From: Pisaster brevispinus
Taxonomy: Eukaryota > Echinodermata > Asteroidea > Forcipulatida > Asteriidae
Direction of reading: 5' to 3'
Assembly: GCA_023634235.1 (NCBI GenBank)
Contig: JAMKCF010000009.1
Coordinates: 7,006,001-7,070,000, forward strand
Length of the DNA stretch: 64,000 bases
Position 1 is the stretch's first letter. Each line of letters begins with the position of its first letter. This document shows, in pieces, positions 33,088 through 44,800 of the stretch. The position numbers were made by a program, and so were the translations under genes. The notes below the pieces were generated by a model, which saw nothing but the letters and a program-made list of their open reading frames with translations, did no database searches and was not told the origin of the DNA.

Positions 33088-33139
33088 AATAAACAAATAT
33101 TCTGCACACTTTTAAATTCAATGAGTTCTTAGTTTTATT
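33088..33139. terminator. Facing poly(A) signals (AATAAA plus strand 33088-33093; minus strand 33134-33139)
   Basis: AATAAA on the plus strand and TTTATT (AATAAA on the minus strand) lie about 45 bp apart between convergent PSMC6 and PSMD8. They could mark the meeting point of the two 3' UTRs. This is inference without transcript data. Confidence 0.35.
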
Positions 33140-34833
33140 ATACAAGTCTTCAGAGTGCTCCCAAATATAAATCCATAAAACAATGACAGGCTAGTGAACA
33201 ACTTGTTATTGTGTACAACATTTAACAATTACAGCAGGGGAAGGAAGATGGTCGTCCTTATCAAATGCTGCAAATGATCACATATAAGTTTTGGGTGGGG
33301 GTGGATGTTTGGAAGGGGAAGGGATTCCTAGTTACTTAATTCCTGGTCCGAGTCCAGAAGTTTTATTATTGGGCAACAAACTCAAAAAAAGCAACAGGGA
33401 CGAGTCCAGTAGTGCAGTGTTTTCTAAGGTGTAACAACAGTTCAAAGAACAATCTACATTTAAACTCGAGTTCCTTAAAAAAAAATCTATTGGCAACCTT
33501 CTTCATCATAGTGTGCCTATTAAGGGTGTTGTGGGTGACTTTCGGCCACCCTCTGTTTAGTTTGGAAACCTCGGTTTCATTTCATTTGTTGTTTGCAACG
33601 TACATGAGATTCAAAACCAAACAAATTAGCCATTGTTGAACCATAAAATGGAAATGTTTAAGACTTTCCTTTTCAGTTCTGTATGGCAACATTCTAATAG
33701 CGTCATACAAAGTTTTTTCAATGTACATACTCCAAGTTGTAGAGATAAACTCCATCTATACATAACTACTGCTCCCGCCCACATAGATTGTTCCTGACAA
33801 AACATAATCTTTACGGGCAGCTTGGGTTTTGGTTTGAGCTGCACCAAGCGTACTCATTTTCTACGCAGCCAACATGGTTCACCGACAAATCATGCAAGGA
33901 ATTTTGATAAAACTCTTGTGTGCCACATGCGGTATTTACGTTCAAAAATTGATTTATCACTGCCCGTAAATTTGGCCGACAAAACAATGGCCAGTGGGCA
34001 CAAGGAAGGAGGTAGCTACACATGTAGACATAAACCCTGTACATTTCACATATTCAAAATGGATTGTGTAACAAAATGGATTATGACAGACGTTTTCTGC
34101 CTAGTACAGAGTACCCATGAACGGAATTCATAATTCATTCACCTGCTGACCGTACTCGAAGCAAAAGGCACGCCAGCCTGCCAGTGGTTCTTTTATGCAG
34201 ATGAGTGTCGCGACAATGCAAAAACCATTGTTGACGAACACATGCACTGCCAAATATTCTTGATTGATTAGGAAATGTTTTTGTTGTTGCTTACACACAT
34301 TTTCCTGCTATACTTAGCAGAAGCATTTGCTCATCAGTAAACAGCTTTATGAAATTAACCACCTATAAAATAACGTACATTGAACATCGGTTCGCTCAAC
34401 TCACAAAATAAAAATGCATTTTGTCTTTGTGTTTCAAGTTCTACTCAGGAACCTCATTTATGTTGCCGATCTTTACCAGTCAAACAATGTCGTCTGCTCA
34501 GTGCTATAAGGTCGTCAATTGCATTTTCATTTCCGTAGTGATCAAAAGGTTGTTAAATAAAAAACTCGCATAATTTTGAAAAATACATCCAAATCCGCAA
34601 ATAATTGTTTTATTTATAAAAAATGATTGTTTCTTTTTGCCAAACAACTACTTTGGAGACCACTCTTGGTGAATAAACCCCATTTACTAAGAGCTCCAAA
34701 AAATGCAAAAGCAATTTTATGAAAACCATACTAACTGCACTAACGACCTTATAGTCCGGAGGGGACAATGTCACATTTTGACAAACAATATGAATTTCTG
34801 TTCAACACATGAATGCATGACTAAAGGAGATTA

Positions 34834-37800
34834 CTAGACAATCATCTCAAGCTCTCTTGCATATTCTATAGCCTGCAACGCCAGCTGGTGAGAGGGAATG
34901 CTATCATCTGCCTTCTTGTCTTTGTGGAAAACGAAGTAGTTGTCTGCACCTATTTCCCAGCCACGCTGAAAATTGAAAGAAGGAAGACAAAGTCGAGTTA
35001 GAACAGGTATCTCAGAACACGGTTCAAATAAAGTTAAAGATGCAAATAGGAGTGTTTTAATTTGCTATATTTTACTCTGAAAAACAAAAGTTAATTCCAA
35101 AACTGTTCTTTTTTAGTCCTTTAAAATTGTGTGTACTTAAACTATAAATTATAAACTATAAAATCTACTGACAAGTAGTGATTGTGATTTTTGAGTTGAA
35201 AAGAAAATGTTTCAACAACCTTCCAGCCACTTCCAACCTAGCATCATGCAAGTTACTAGCTTTTTAAAGGATATTTATTGGGATGGTTCTTGGTATGCCA
35301 AACCTTTATTCATGAGAAACAGTCGAATTCTTTGAAACAATTTATCAGCGAGAAAAATTCTTGACTCTGCTTGTTAATGGGGAGAAGCAGGATCGGTGGT
35401 CTTTTAACACTCTTGACTACCTTAATAGTATTAATAATCAGCTCTTAGGAAGCGCTTTATCGGGTGTTTCAAAATGCTAAATTAAGTTTTATGATTGACA
35501 GGTTGGCTAAGATTTAGAATTATGACACCCATTTATCTAGCACCTTGTATTTACAAGGTGATGTAAACAAAGGTGATGTCTGCAACTGCAACTATGGCAG
35601 AAACACCGAGGTGGGCCCCTTCTCTTTGTGATAAGTGTACTGGGTTCTTTTATTTGCATTGCACAATACACGTCACGTCTGAAGGACGAAGCAATAATGG
35701 TCAAGTGTCTTGCCCAAGGACACAGGTGTCATGACAGGGACTCGAACCCACACTCTGCTGACCAGAAACACCAGAGGTTGAGTCTGGTGTGCTGGATTGC
35801 TCAGCCAGGACAAGCCACATATCTTGTTTCCTTGGGCACTCCAATATGCTAATCCATGAGTAAATCAATTATTTGTAAATGACTGTAATGTTTTGTGTTC
35901 CACAAAACTACCAGGATACTTGTAATATCAGAGTTGCAGGCAAATTCAGTCATCCACATAATAGAAACTTATTTACTTGGCTGGCAATGTGTTGAAACAC
36001 TGCTGATTTTACCTTTGTAGAATATGCCTTCATTTCCTGGGGCTTGGTGAAGAAGAGCATCCTTGCAGCCTCGTTGAAGGCTATCCTCTCATAGGCCTTG
36101 TCCAGACAGGCAGCAATCTCATCTCTAATGGTTAGCAAGAGGATATCTATGAAGAAGTTATAACTCTCCGCTGGAACATTGCCCTTGGCAAGAAATACCT
36201 GCGTTAAATGAAGACAGTACTGCAACTTTGACTCTGTGAATTTATTCATTAAATTTATCAAGTAATAGACCACAAGGAACAAGGACTGAACACATTTTCA
36301 ATACTTTGGGGTTGAACAAAGAAAAATTGACTAGAGCAGGATTTGAACCTGCTGCCTCCCGATTAACATGCCAGGTACTCTACCAACTAAGCCAACTAGC
36401 CCTAATGTTGGCGGTCTTCCTATTTTATCAATATCTTTGTTCTGGGGTGCCAGTCAGAAGCCATTCAACCTGTAACTGCCGTGTAGCCAGGGATCACACC
36501 TAAGTCTTTGATACAATCTTGGAAGGAATGCAGCTTTTTATTTCAAATATCAAGTAATACACCACAAGGGAAACCGACTGGGTAAATTTTTCAAAATTCA
36601 GTCAATACACACGAGTAAACATAAAACACCCATTGTTAGTGAATTTTGACACGTTGTCTGAGATCTGACCACTGAGATTCTACTTAAGCATTAGTGCAGA
36701 GTGCTACTGATTGACTGGGTGTCCCTAATATGAATGATTTTATCAGCGTACCTTGTTGTAACTCCCCTCCATCAGGTATTGTTCCATTGAAACTGGGTGC
36801 TTGATGTAAATATTATTCTGGATTTCCTTGGCTGGTAGCAGCTCCAACTCCTGTTCATCAGGACAAACATCAAATACAACAATGTGAGCGGAGAACAATT
36901 GACCCTCCAAAAAGGGGAACACTTGCTTGTCTTGACACAATCCTCAATTTTTATCATATGAAGCATCCTTTTTATGCTAAAATTTGCACTGGACTGCAGG
37001 CCCAAGACCAGTGATTTTAGCATCAGGGCCAGTAAACTGATGACCGGTCAAGTCCAGTAGCCTTGTGTTTTTGAATAATAACGCCTCACTGTCTGATAAC
37101 TTTATAAAAAAAAAAAAAATCATATTCAAGCGCTGACTTTGAATCTGATAAATATTTTTCATGACGTATGATATATTGAGTTCGATAATAATAAAATAAT
37201 AATAAAATCATTTATAGAGCGCAGAAAACTATTTTTATATATTCTACTGCGCTTCAAGAGCTCTTAGATGCTATGACACTTCACAATGCTATACAATTCA
37301 CAGCATGAACATAATATAATTAATTCTATGTTTGAAACAAATAAGTTTTTACTTTTAATTTAAAGCCTTCTAATGATTGGGACTTTCTAGTATCCACAGG
37401 TAGCTTATTCCATAGTCTAGGAGCTGCACAGAGAAATGATCGATCACCTAAGGTTACTTTTGTTCTAATTTGGGGGATCTTCAATGCCAGTGTGTCTTGT
37501 GTACTACGAAGATTATGACCATGGGTTTGAGATTTAAAATCCAACAATTCAAGAATATAGCTAGGAGCTTGACCATTAAGCGCTTTATAAACTATCATTA
37601 ACATCTTAAATTCGATTCTTTGACGTATGTACAAGTCTGGAGTACAAGTCTGGAGAGAAAAACTGTGTGAAAAGCACACAAGGGAAATCTTGAGTTGTCT
37701 GTATCCATTGATTCTGGTCTTGTAAAAAAGAATTCTGGTCCAGTAAATATGCTGGGCCACAAGCCCTGCAGTCTTGTGGATGTTTCACCCAAATTTGAGC

Positions 37801-40800
37801 CCAAAGGATGGTTCCTGAAGTTGGAGCATCCCCAAAACAACTTCCCACCTTTTCCCAAACCATGACTGGTTATGTCTCTTTCTCCTTTCATTCAGTCTTA
37901 GAATTAGGGTTCTTTTGGCAATGCCACTCTCTCCTAAATAGTGACTTTGAGAGTAAGTAACTGTATACTTACTGTGTGAAACTCGGCCAGTCTATTCTGT
38001 GCTAGAAGTCTAAGTAGATTTAATCCTAAAAGCTGAAACTTGTACGAAGATTCCGGTAACTCTTCCCTGAAAATGAAAGAGATTTGACAGAGTAGAATGC
38101 CTTCAAGTAACTTTGTCTAAATTTTGAAATAAAAATCATTGAGTCAGTGCAACAAGGTTATATCTCAAAAAAATAGAGTTTGCGTTAGACGCCACTTTTA
38201 GAATAACAAAAGGTTTTATCTCGCATAAAATAACACCGATCACACAAAACATGAACACTGTCTGTGACTATATTGTCAGTTCTACAAATCATGTATAACA
38301 CAATTTTCGTCGCGTCAGTGCAAAAAGGTTCTCGATTTTGCTAAAATGTCGCAAAAAAATGTTCCGTGCAAAAACGTTGTATCTCAACACAGACTTGTTT
38401 TGTGTGTACATCTGGGCTATTTCAACCGAGATACAACGTTTTGTAAGCAAACTTGCGCGTATTGCATATAAGTACTGTTTTAGGAGATTACAGCGTTTTT
38501 GCACTGGCACTGACAATGCGATTTAATGTATTCTGACTCACCTGTAGTCAAAGTAATATGGTTTCAGTTGGGCCATGTATCTCTCAAAGGACTGGATGTC
38601 TCCTTTTAAAACGCTCCATTGCACACCGATCTCTAGAATATCACCTGCAAAAATCAAGACAAATTATCCTTAAATATCAACCAATTCAATAACACATGGG
38701 TTTCATGATCAGGTTGGTGTAGAGTGGCATCTTTCCTCGCCTTTCACCAATGGGACCCTGGTTCGAATCCCGCTGGGGGCACTTTGTGGACTGTGTTTTT
38801 CATCTCTACCTGATTGCGTGGGCTTTCTCTGTCTTCTATCCATGGGGTTCTTGGCTAGTGTAGTGATTTTATTAGAGTCCTTGGCTTCACAACCAGAATG
38901 AAACAAAATGAAATGAAATGAAATGAAATGATCAGTGTCACCTTGCAGCACATTATAAGGTCTTGACTTATCTTTGCCAGGGTTTCAATACCGCATCATC
39001 AACACAGATTATTTTCGTTGGTTTCTGAAATTGCGGTTGTTTTCTCAGAGACCCTTTGCAATTATTCTAAACTCATTCCCGGTAAAATGAACATTTTCAC
39101 ATTTTTTGTTTCCTTACGAGTTTCACTGTTAAGGTTTACTCTGTTTCTGTTTTAACAACAAAATGTTTTACCATTATTGTTAGAACTTGTTAAAATTTTG
39201 TTTAAAAATCTTAGACTTGTTGTTCTGGGGCTGGGGAAATTGTAATGTGGGGAAATTGTAATGTGGGGAGACTGAGGTCTGGAAATTCATCTTTGAGAGG
39301 GCAAGGCCATTTTCATTTTTCAAAAGAACACTTCCACTGGAAAATCTTAAAAGTCTATTGGAAACTTTTAAAGGGGCACCAAGGCAAAGACCAGGGGCAA
39401 CAGATGGTATGGCCTTTATGTCCTTCGTGCAAGACGCCAGGAGACTATGAAAACTCACGGGCTATGAGTAGTTCTTGTTTGGATGGCTTGCTTCCAGCTA
39501 TGGGTAGAAATGAAAGGTTCAACAAGGCGATCTACGGAAGAAAAATTGCATAGTTTCAGACAAAAGGAATTGTAATTATCAGAATGTGTCGATTGTGTCC
39601 TTCTGTTTGTATTGAAACAACAATTTACTCAAACTTGTAGTAAGTTGTAGTTTCAATACAAACAGATAAACAATGGAAAATAGGTTACCAATACCAGCCA
39701 GTATTGATTTGTAAAGATTAAATAAAGCTTACATTGTTTAACTAGAACAGCGAAGCTGCCATGGCGAGCTGCCGATCGCCAGGTAGAAGACCAATGACTA
39801 ATTACAATAAGGAGTTATGACCATTTAAGGTTTTCATTGTTTTAGCTCATTCAACTGGAACCAGTGATAAACTCTGAGAGTTTTATCTTTTCATATGAAT
39901 TTACATGTAAGAAGCAATATTTGATTCAAGTTTGAAGTCAGTACATCATTGCAACAAGGAGTTATGACCATTAAAGTTTTTTATTGTTTGAGCTCATTCA
40001 ACTGGAACCAGTGATAAACTCTTGAGTTTTATCTTTTCATATGAATCTCTGTGTAAGAAGCAATATTTGATTCAAGTTTCAAGTAAGTACATCATTGCAA
40101 TAAGGAGTTATGGCCATTTAAGGTTGTCATTGTTTTAGCTCATTCAACTGGAACCAGTGATAAACTCTTTGAGCTTTATCTTTTCATATGAATCTACATG
40201 TATGAAGCAATATTTGATTCAAGTTTCAAGTCAGTACATCATTGCAATAAGGAGTTATGACCATTTAAGTTTTTAATTGTTTTAGCTCATTTAACCGGAA
40301 CCGATTTTATGTTCAGCCTGTCTGTTGTCAATTGTAAGTCAAAGTTACAACTTTACTTAGTTCAAAACTTTAAAATTTTAGTTTGAGTTTGGTTCTTTAA
40401 AATCCAGAGGTCAATAATTGAGCCTGAAAAAAAACTTTAACGTTTTTTTATTCCCAAAACTTTAACATTTGTTTTATTCCCAAAACTTCAACATTATTGG
40501 AAAAAATAGTTGAAAATTACAAAAAAAATGACTGGCAATTCTATATAACAATCTCACTTGGGCTTGTACATACCATAAAACAACTCAACTCAAAGACTGA
40601 TACTTGAAACAAAAACTTTAACATTTCCACTGAACGCGGACGGCCGGACGGACGGACGGACGGACAGAAATTGTCATTACATAGGCTCACTCTGCTTCGC
40701 AGCTCGCCAAAAATCATATAATGTAAAAAAACCCAACTGTTATTTAAATTCATTTTTAAAGCCAAACACTTTTTCCATTTGTTTAATACCGCCCCCCTCC

Positions 40801-41606
40801 CCCTCCCAAAAAAAGGGGGAGGGGATGGATATTTTACCGGCAACTGTAAATATGATGAAATGCTTTTTTTACTATGGCACTTTTTGACTTTATTTTACTC
40901 ATTGTGAGTGAAGCAGCAATGTACGTAGACCACTTCGCTACGAGTTGGAAATTTTGGTAATTTAACACCTTACATAATTTCAGCTACTCATTTATGCATC
41001 AAAGAAGGGTGCTATACAATTTACCTGTGAATTATCATTTTGCATCACTTCACTGTTAACGGTAAAAAATTACATATTAAAAAAGTAAAATATCTACTGC
41101 CCCCCAAAAAACCAAGGCATAAAACAACACACACAAAAACACCCTCAAAATGTGTTTATAATTACTAAAATAATACTGTTGCAAAATGATAACACATTAT
41201 CATTATACAATAGTTTTGTTTCAATAAAGAAAAACATTGGAAAACTTTACAAAAAAGACTGAAAATTGAAAAAAAGTGAATACTACTAACTTTAGCCTCA
41301 CTTAACAATAACAGTAACATTGTACAGTGCACACAGTGTTGTTACATTTGCCTCCATGTGTTTTGTTCACACAGTGACACATACAATAGGGGAAAAAATG
41401 AATCAGCGATTTATTAACTTCATTATTAAGTTGATGCTACAGCATAATCAACACAACAAAACAATTTCAAAGTGTAACGTGTGGCTTCTTCATACCTTTA
41501 GCTGTCCAAGAATATCTCCACATTTATCAAGATTTGGTGGTTTCTTGTTCCATTCCTTGTTTAGCTTCTGGTACATCGAAACTGCCTCTTTCATTGTCGT
41601 CGCCAT
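34834..41606 (-). CDS. PSMD8: 26S proteasome non-ATPase regulatory subunit 8 (Rpn12)
   Basis: Exons in transcript order: 41606-41496, 39531-39459, 38644-38542, 38066-37973, 36850-36752, 36198-36013, 34965-34834 (stop TAG 34836-34834). The product is 265 aa, close to the conserved core of about 257 aa in vertebrates. Diagnostic stretches: [113 protein letters not shown] and the C-terminal YARELEMIV. The second half is a PCI-type helical/winged-helix module. It is a lid subunit of the 19S particle. The ATG at 41606 has an AACATGG context; an upstream in-frame ATG at about 41690 would add some 29 residues, so the start could be earlier. Exon 2 (73 bp) was found from the conserved [11 protein letters not shown] motif. 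Confidence 0.96.
35537..35821 (-). repeat. tRNA-derived SINE (family A)
   Basis: The antisense B box GGACTCGAACCCACACTCTG is at about 35738-35757, with GTGTCTTGCCCAAGGACACA and AAGTGTACTGGGTTCTTTTA. It ends at the head GGCTGAGC-like inverse. PSMD8 intron 6, minus orientation, i.e. same sense as the gene. Confidence 0.8.
36257..36480 (-). repeat. tRNA-related SINE (family B), copy 2
   Basis: GGGGTTGAACAAAGAAAAAT, GGATTTGAACCTGCTG (antisense B box), GTACTCTACCAACTAAGCCA (antisense A box) and GGGGTGCCAGTCAGAAGCCA follow the order of 11915-12125. A further partial tail (ACACCACAAGGGAAACCGAC) lies at 36550-36600. PSMD8 intron 5. Confidence 0.75.
36985..37165. repeat. Interspersed repeat, copy 2 of the family at 1021-1265
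   Basis: ACTGGACTGCAGGCCC, CCAGTGATTTTAGCATCAG and CAAGCGCTGACTTTGAATCT keep the order seen in copy 1. PSMD8 intron 4. Confidence 0.5.
37188..37700 (-). mobile_element. LINE 3' end fragment (CR1/L2-like) with AT-rich tail
   Basis: The minus-strand reading frame encodes [20 protein letters not shown], then THGHNLRST, and [17 protein letters not shown]. These match the conserved C-terminal block of CR1/L2-type reverse transcriptases. The 3' side ends GAGCGCAGAAAACT and an (AATAAT)n run at 37185-37210. It is truncated, in PSMD8 intron 4, in the same sense as the gene. Confidence 0.8.
38316..38506. mobile_element. MITE with CAGTGCAAAAACG ends, copy 2
   Basis: Ends are CAGTGCAAAAAGG and CGTTTTTGCACTG, and the core GTGCAAAAACGTTGTATCTC matches 30737-30938. 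It lies 35 bp from PSMD8 exon 3. An adjacent relative (38140-38300) shares CACAAAACATGAAC and TATTGTCAG with 11110-11170. Confidence 0.75.
38700..38945 (+). repeat. tRNA-like SINE fragment with (GAAAT)n tail
   Basis: GGTGTAGAGTGGCATCTTTC and GGTTCGAATCCCGCTGG look like A and B boxes, followed by a body and a clean pentamer tail (AATGA repeats, 38897-38931). The microsatellite tail and the absence of acceptor-stem pairing argue for a retroposon. Confidence 0.5.
39272..39432 (+). repeat. GGCACCAAGGCCAAGACC family, copy
   Basis: GGAAATTCATCTTTGAGAGG, GGCAAGGCCATTTTCATTTT, CCACTGGAAAATCTTAAAAG and GGGGCACCAAGGCAAAGACC. It ends about 27 bp from PSMD8 exon 2. Confidence 0.7.
39603..39665. repeat. 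Short palindrome (CTGTTTGTATTGAAAC arms)
   Basis: CTGTTTGTATTGAAAC at the left and GTTTCAATACAAACAG at the right, with inner ACTCAAACTTGTAGT. In PSMD8 intron 1. Confidence 0.7.
39763..40708. mobile_element. Composite repeat with GGCGAGCTGC inverted ends, 147-bp tandem units and (GGAC)n
   Basis: GGCGAGCTGC (39763-39772) is inverted as GCAGCTCGCC (40699-40708). Inside, a unit starting GGAGTTATG recurs at 39811, 39958, 40104 and 40251, giving a period of 146-147 bp and about 3.5 copies, each with CTCATTCAACTGGAACCAG and CTTTTCATATGAAT. A (GGAC)n run is at 40640-40667. No coding capacity. PSMD8 intron 1. Confidence 0.75.
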
Positions 41607-41813
41607 GTTGTTGCTTTCCACATTGATGGCAACAACAGAGGGCGCTGTTTGGCTGAACTTCTGTTTACTACAGACGTTCCATTTACCATTCATCGAAAAC
41701 AGTCCGTACACATTTTACAGCGGGTGAAATCAAACAGTTATTTGCACGTCCACCTTTTCTTCGCAAGTAGGGGGATATAGAATGATAGCAGGCAGACAAG
41801 GAGAATACTAATA
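41607..41813. promoter_or_regulatory. Bidirectional promoter region of PSMD8 and NPHP1
   Basis: The start codons are 207 bp apart and divergent. I see no TATA box. ACAACAGAGGGCGCTG at 41631-41647 fits 12 of 14 positions of the vertebrate CTCF core consensus and contains the GAGGGCGCT 9-mer (41638-41646) also found at 22569-22577. Promoter function is inferred from geometry; the CTCF resemblance is only a motif match. Confidence 0.7.
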
Positions 41814-44800
41814 ATGGCGTCCAAAGGGAGTCTACGGAGCTCAATCCGTGAGGGGGATGCTTTAAAGAAAGAGGTTCGTATCGTAGTTTAGTGAAATCGA
41901 TTTGTACATCCATGATGATGATACAGACACATGACAGAAGAAATGATTGAAAGTAAAACACAAACCGCTCAAGAGAAACTTGTTTGGATTGAAGAATGAC
42001 AGTCTCAAACCATGCTCAAACCTTTCATTTTGTTCATAGCTATTTTTTCACGAACTTATGATGATATGGTATATGTGAATTTCGATCTCAACATCGGAAA
42101 GTTGTGAAGTTGGGCTTGTCATGTGAAAAAAATAATATTAATACAAAATAATAATAAGTGATGTAATAAAAATACAGTATTACTTAATTAGTCTGAGTTA
42201 CCATGGTTAATGGACTTAACAACATTTTTCTTTGACATTTGGACATTATGCGACATATGTATGTACATAATGTCCATGTTTATGATACAAATATGCTGTA
42301 ATGATTCTCTGCAAAAGGGAGAGCAATTTTTTTCTAGGCCCATTTTTTAATGAAATTAATAGACCTAACGTTTAGTTTAAATAGGCCTACTCACTATAAA
42401 AATGTACCTTGAGTTGTGTGTTGCTTGCTTCGAACTCTGCAACTTGATAATCACACTCTACGTAACATACATACTAAATATTACTATGGATACTCTGTCA
42501 AACATGAAAATCACATTTTTGTATGCGTTGTTTGTTTTTTCCTTTTCCAGGTGGATGCTTTTGGAGTGGAATGCCAGGGAGTCATTGAAGACATGGGATT
42601 AACTGACAGGAAACAACGCTTGCAGAAATTACTACAAAGGTGATTTTTCTTCACTTGTAAATTTAAATCCAGATGAGTTTATCATTTTCTTCTCAGGTTG
42701 TATCGTAAAGTTGGGTGTGATCCCAGGCTATTATATGGCAGTTACAGTTTGTATGCTTCTGACTGGCACACCCGAAGAAAGATATTGACAAAATAAGGAG
42801 ACCGCCAACATAGGGCTAGATGTAGCTCAGTTGTGGAGGTCACGGGTTCAAACCAAACTCCAGTCAGTTTTTGTTTTGTTCAGTGCAAAATTATTAAAAA
42901 TTTACCAATTCAGTTTTCCTTGTGGTTTATTACTGGACATTTTCTTAAAAAAATTATTGTTCACTTTCAAATTGTTAACATGGGCTCAGTTGCGATGATT
43001 TTAATCCCCTAAGTTTCGTCCCTGATCAGGATAACTAAAATGGCTGAAACTGCAACTGTGCACACAAAAAGGAGTGAATTGTCATGAAACCCTCCTGTCA
43101 GGTATTAGCATCATGGTCATCAGAAGAATCATATTACTGTATTTACAAGTGTTTATCAAACACAAATTTACAATATATTCATTTTCTTTTTACTGATTGT
43201 TTACTTGCTTGCTTGTAATGCAGGAGCAAAGATTTGATGAAGAAGGCTACCAAGGCAGAGCAGACAGTATCAAAACACACAAAGGTCTGCAACTTTTTGA
43301 GATGTTATTTTCCAAATGGCTAATTTTTGGTAATGCAATGTTAGAGCCTTTTTTTACAGTTGTACTGAACTTTTAGATTTGACTACATTGTTCCAATCAA
43401 GTCGTATTCATCTTGGGCTCCTCTTAAAAAGAAAACAAATAATTAAAAAAAGAATTTTAATCCTAAATAAAATGTGAGAAATAGTTGTAATGGTCATCAT
43501 AGTGCATCAGACATTTTAAGAACAAACTGGTCATTTTGAAAGTCTTGGGTTCAAATCCCACCCGAGGTGCTAGTGGTTTTGTTTCCCCTATAGGACTCAG
43601 AGAGCACTGAGCGTTGACCCCTTGAGCGATGCAGAATGCACCCCTGCGCAATTTGCTTCAACTGTTTCCGCCATTTTGGGAGTCAATTCCTTTGTGTATA
43701 TTATTTTGACTGAAAAAATGGCATATAAGATAGGCTTGTTTAAGTGCGCTGCACATCCTGAAATGGAGGCAATACAGTACTGATTGCAGTGTAGGGTAAG
43801 AACCATGGTAACCCTAGTGGTTTAGACTGCAGGATTTGCAATCACAATGTTGTGGGTTCGAATCCTACCAAGCTAAACGCTGATTTCCCAATGACTAGAA
43901 TAAGTATTGTCATCTAGTTACTGAATCACAATTTCTTGATTTGTGCAACTCATAATAATAGTTATTAAACCAATGTTTGTATGAGAGAGATTGGCTGTTG
44001 CCAGCTAGGCATTTATATCCTCTTCTGGGAGCTTTGCCGAGTTCCCTTGACAAGAAGATCATGTAAACAAACAACAACAAAACAAAAATAACATTGTTCT
44101 TTATGCCTGATGCAATTATTAGATCAATTAAAACATTTGTGATGTTCTCTCTCCCTTCTGTGATAACACAGGGCAAGGAACCAACCCCGATCAATCGATT
44201 TGATGAAGTCAAAGCAGATGAGATTAAGAGACTTAAAACCTTGAAGGTAATTTGCTGTTTAGGTAGCATTTCTCTTGGTACATAATAACAATTTAACCTT
44301 TTATCAAATTAATGACATACTAGACATTATTTTCTTAGAGGGTCGAGCTTCTGATGGTCATGTTAATTCCGTTTGGACCAGGGAACTCTCCAAATGGCTA
44401 ATACGTTTTAGCCCAAAATTCCCATTCACAGCTCCTGCAGTCCCAATTTCATAGAGCTGCTTAAGCAGAAAATTAGCAGGAAACCAACCATAAGCACATG
44501 AAATTGGGCCCAGCTCAGATCCAACTGTATGTTACATTAAATACACACATACCAAGATTCCTGTTGTAGTTGTGGAAGTTCCTTTTCCAACATCTAGGGC
44601 CTATTAGTCAGAAGTATTTTGCTGAAATTTTGCTGAAACATTATACTGTTTGTTTAAATACTTTTTGTGTGTGGACAGAGTCGTCTTGAGAAACTGCAAG
44701 AGAACCTCGTCCCGGATGAAGTGGAGGAGGAGTATTTCCGGTTAGTTGATTTAAATAATTGTACTGGTCCATGGTGTTTTGTACACCCAAGAGAGCAAAT

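Larger units (their letters stand above)
31494..34833. other. PSMC6-PSMD8 convergent intergenic/3' UTR region
   Basis: It contains an AATAAA just after the PSMC6 stop, a 103-bp hairpin, a MITE (about 31620-31805), a pogo-like MITE with a duplicated right end (32738-32991) and two facing poly(A) signals near 33.1 kb. From 33,150 to 34,830 I see mostly AT-rich sequence, probably PSMD8 3' UTR or spacer, including a MITE remnant near 34,270-34,360. Confidence 0.55.

Noticed and set aside
33822..34133. 103-codon plus-strand frame between PSMC6 and PSMD8
   Set aside because: No recognisable domain, no splice sites, AT-rich surroundings, and it overlaps the probable PSMD8 3' UTR on the other strand.
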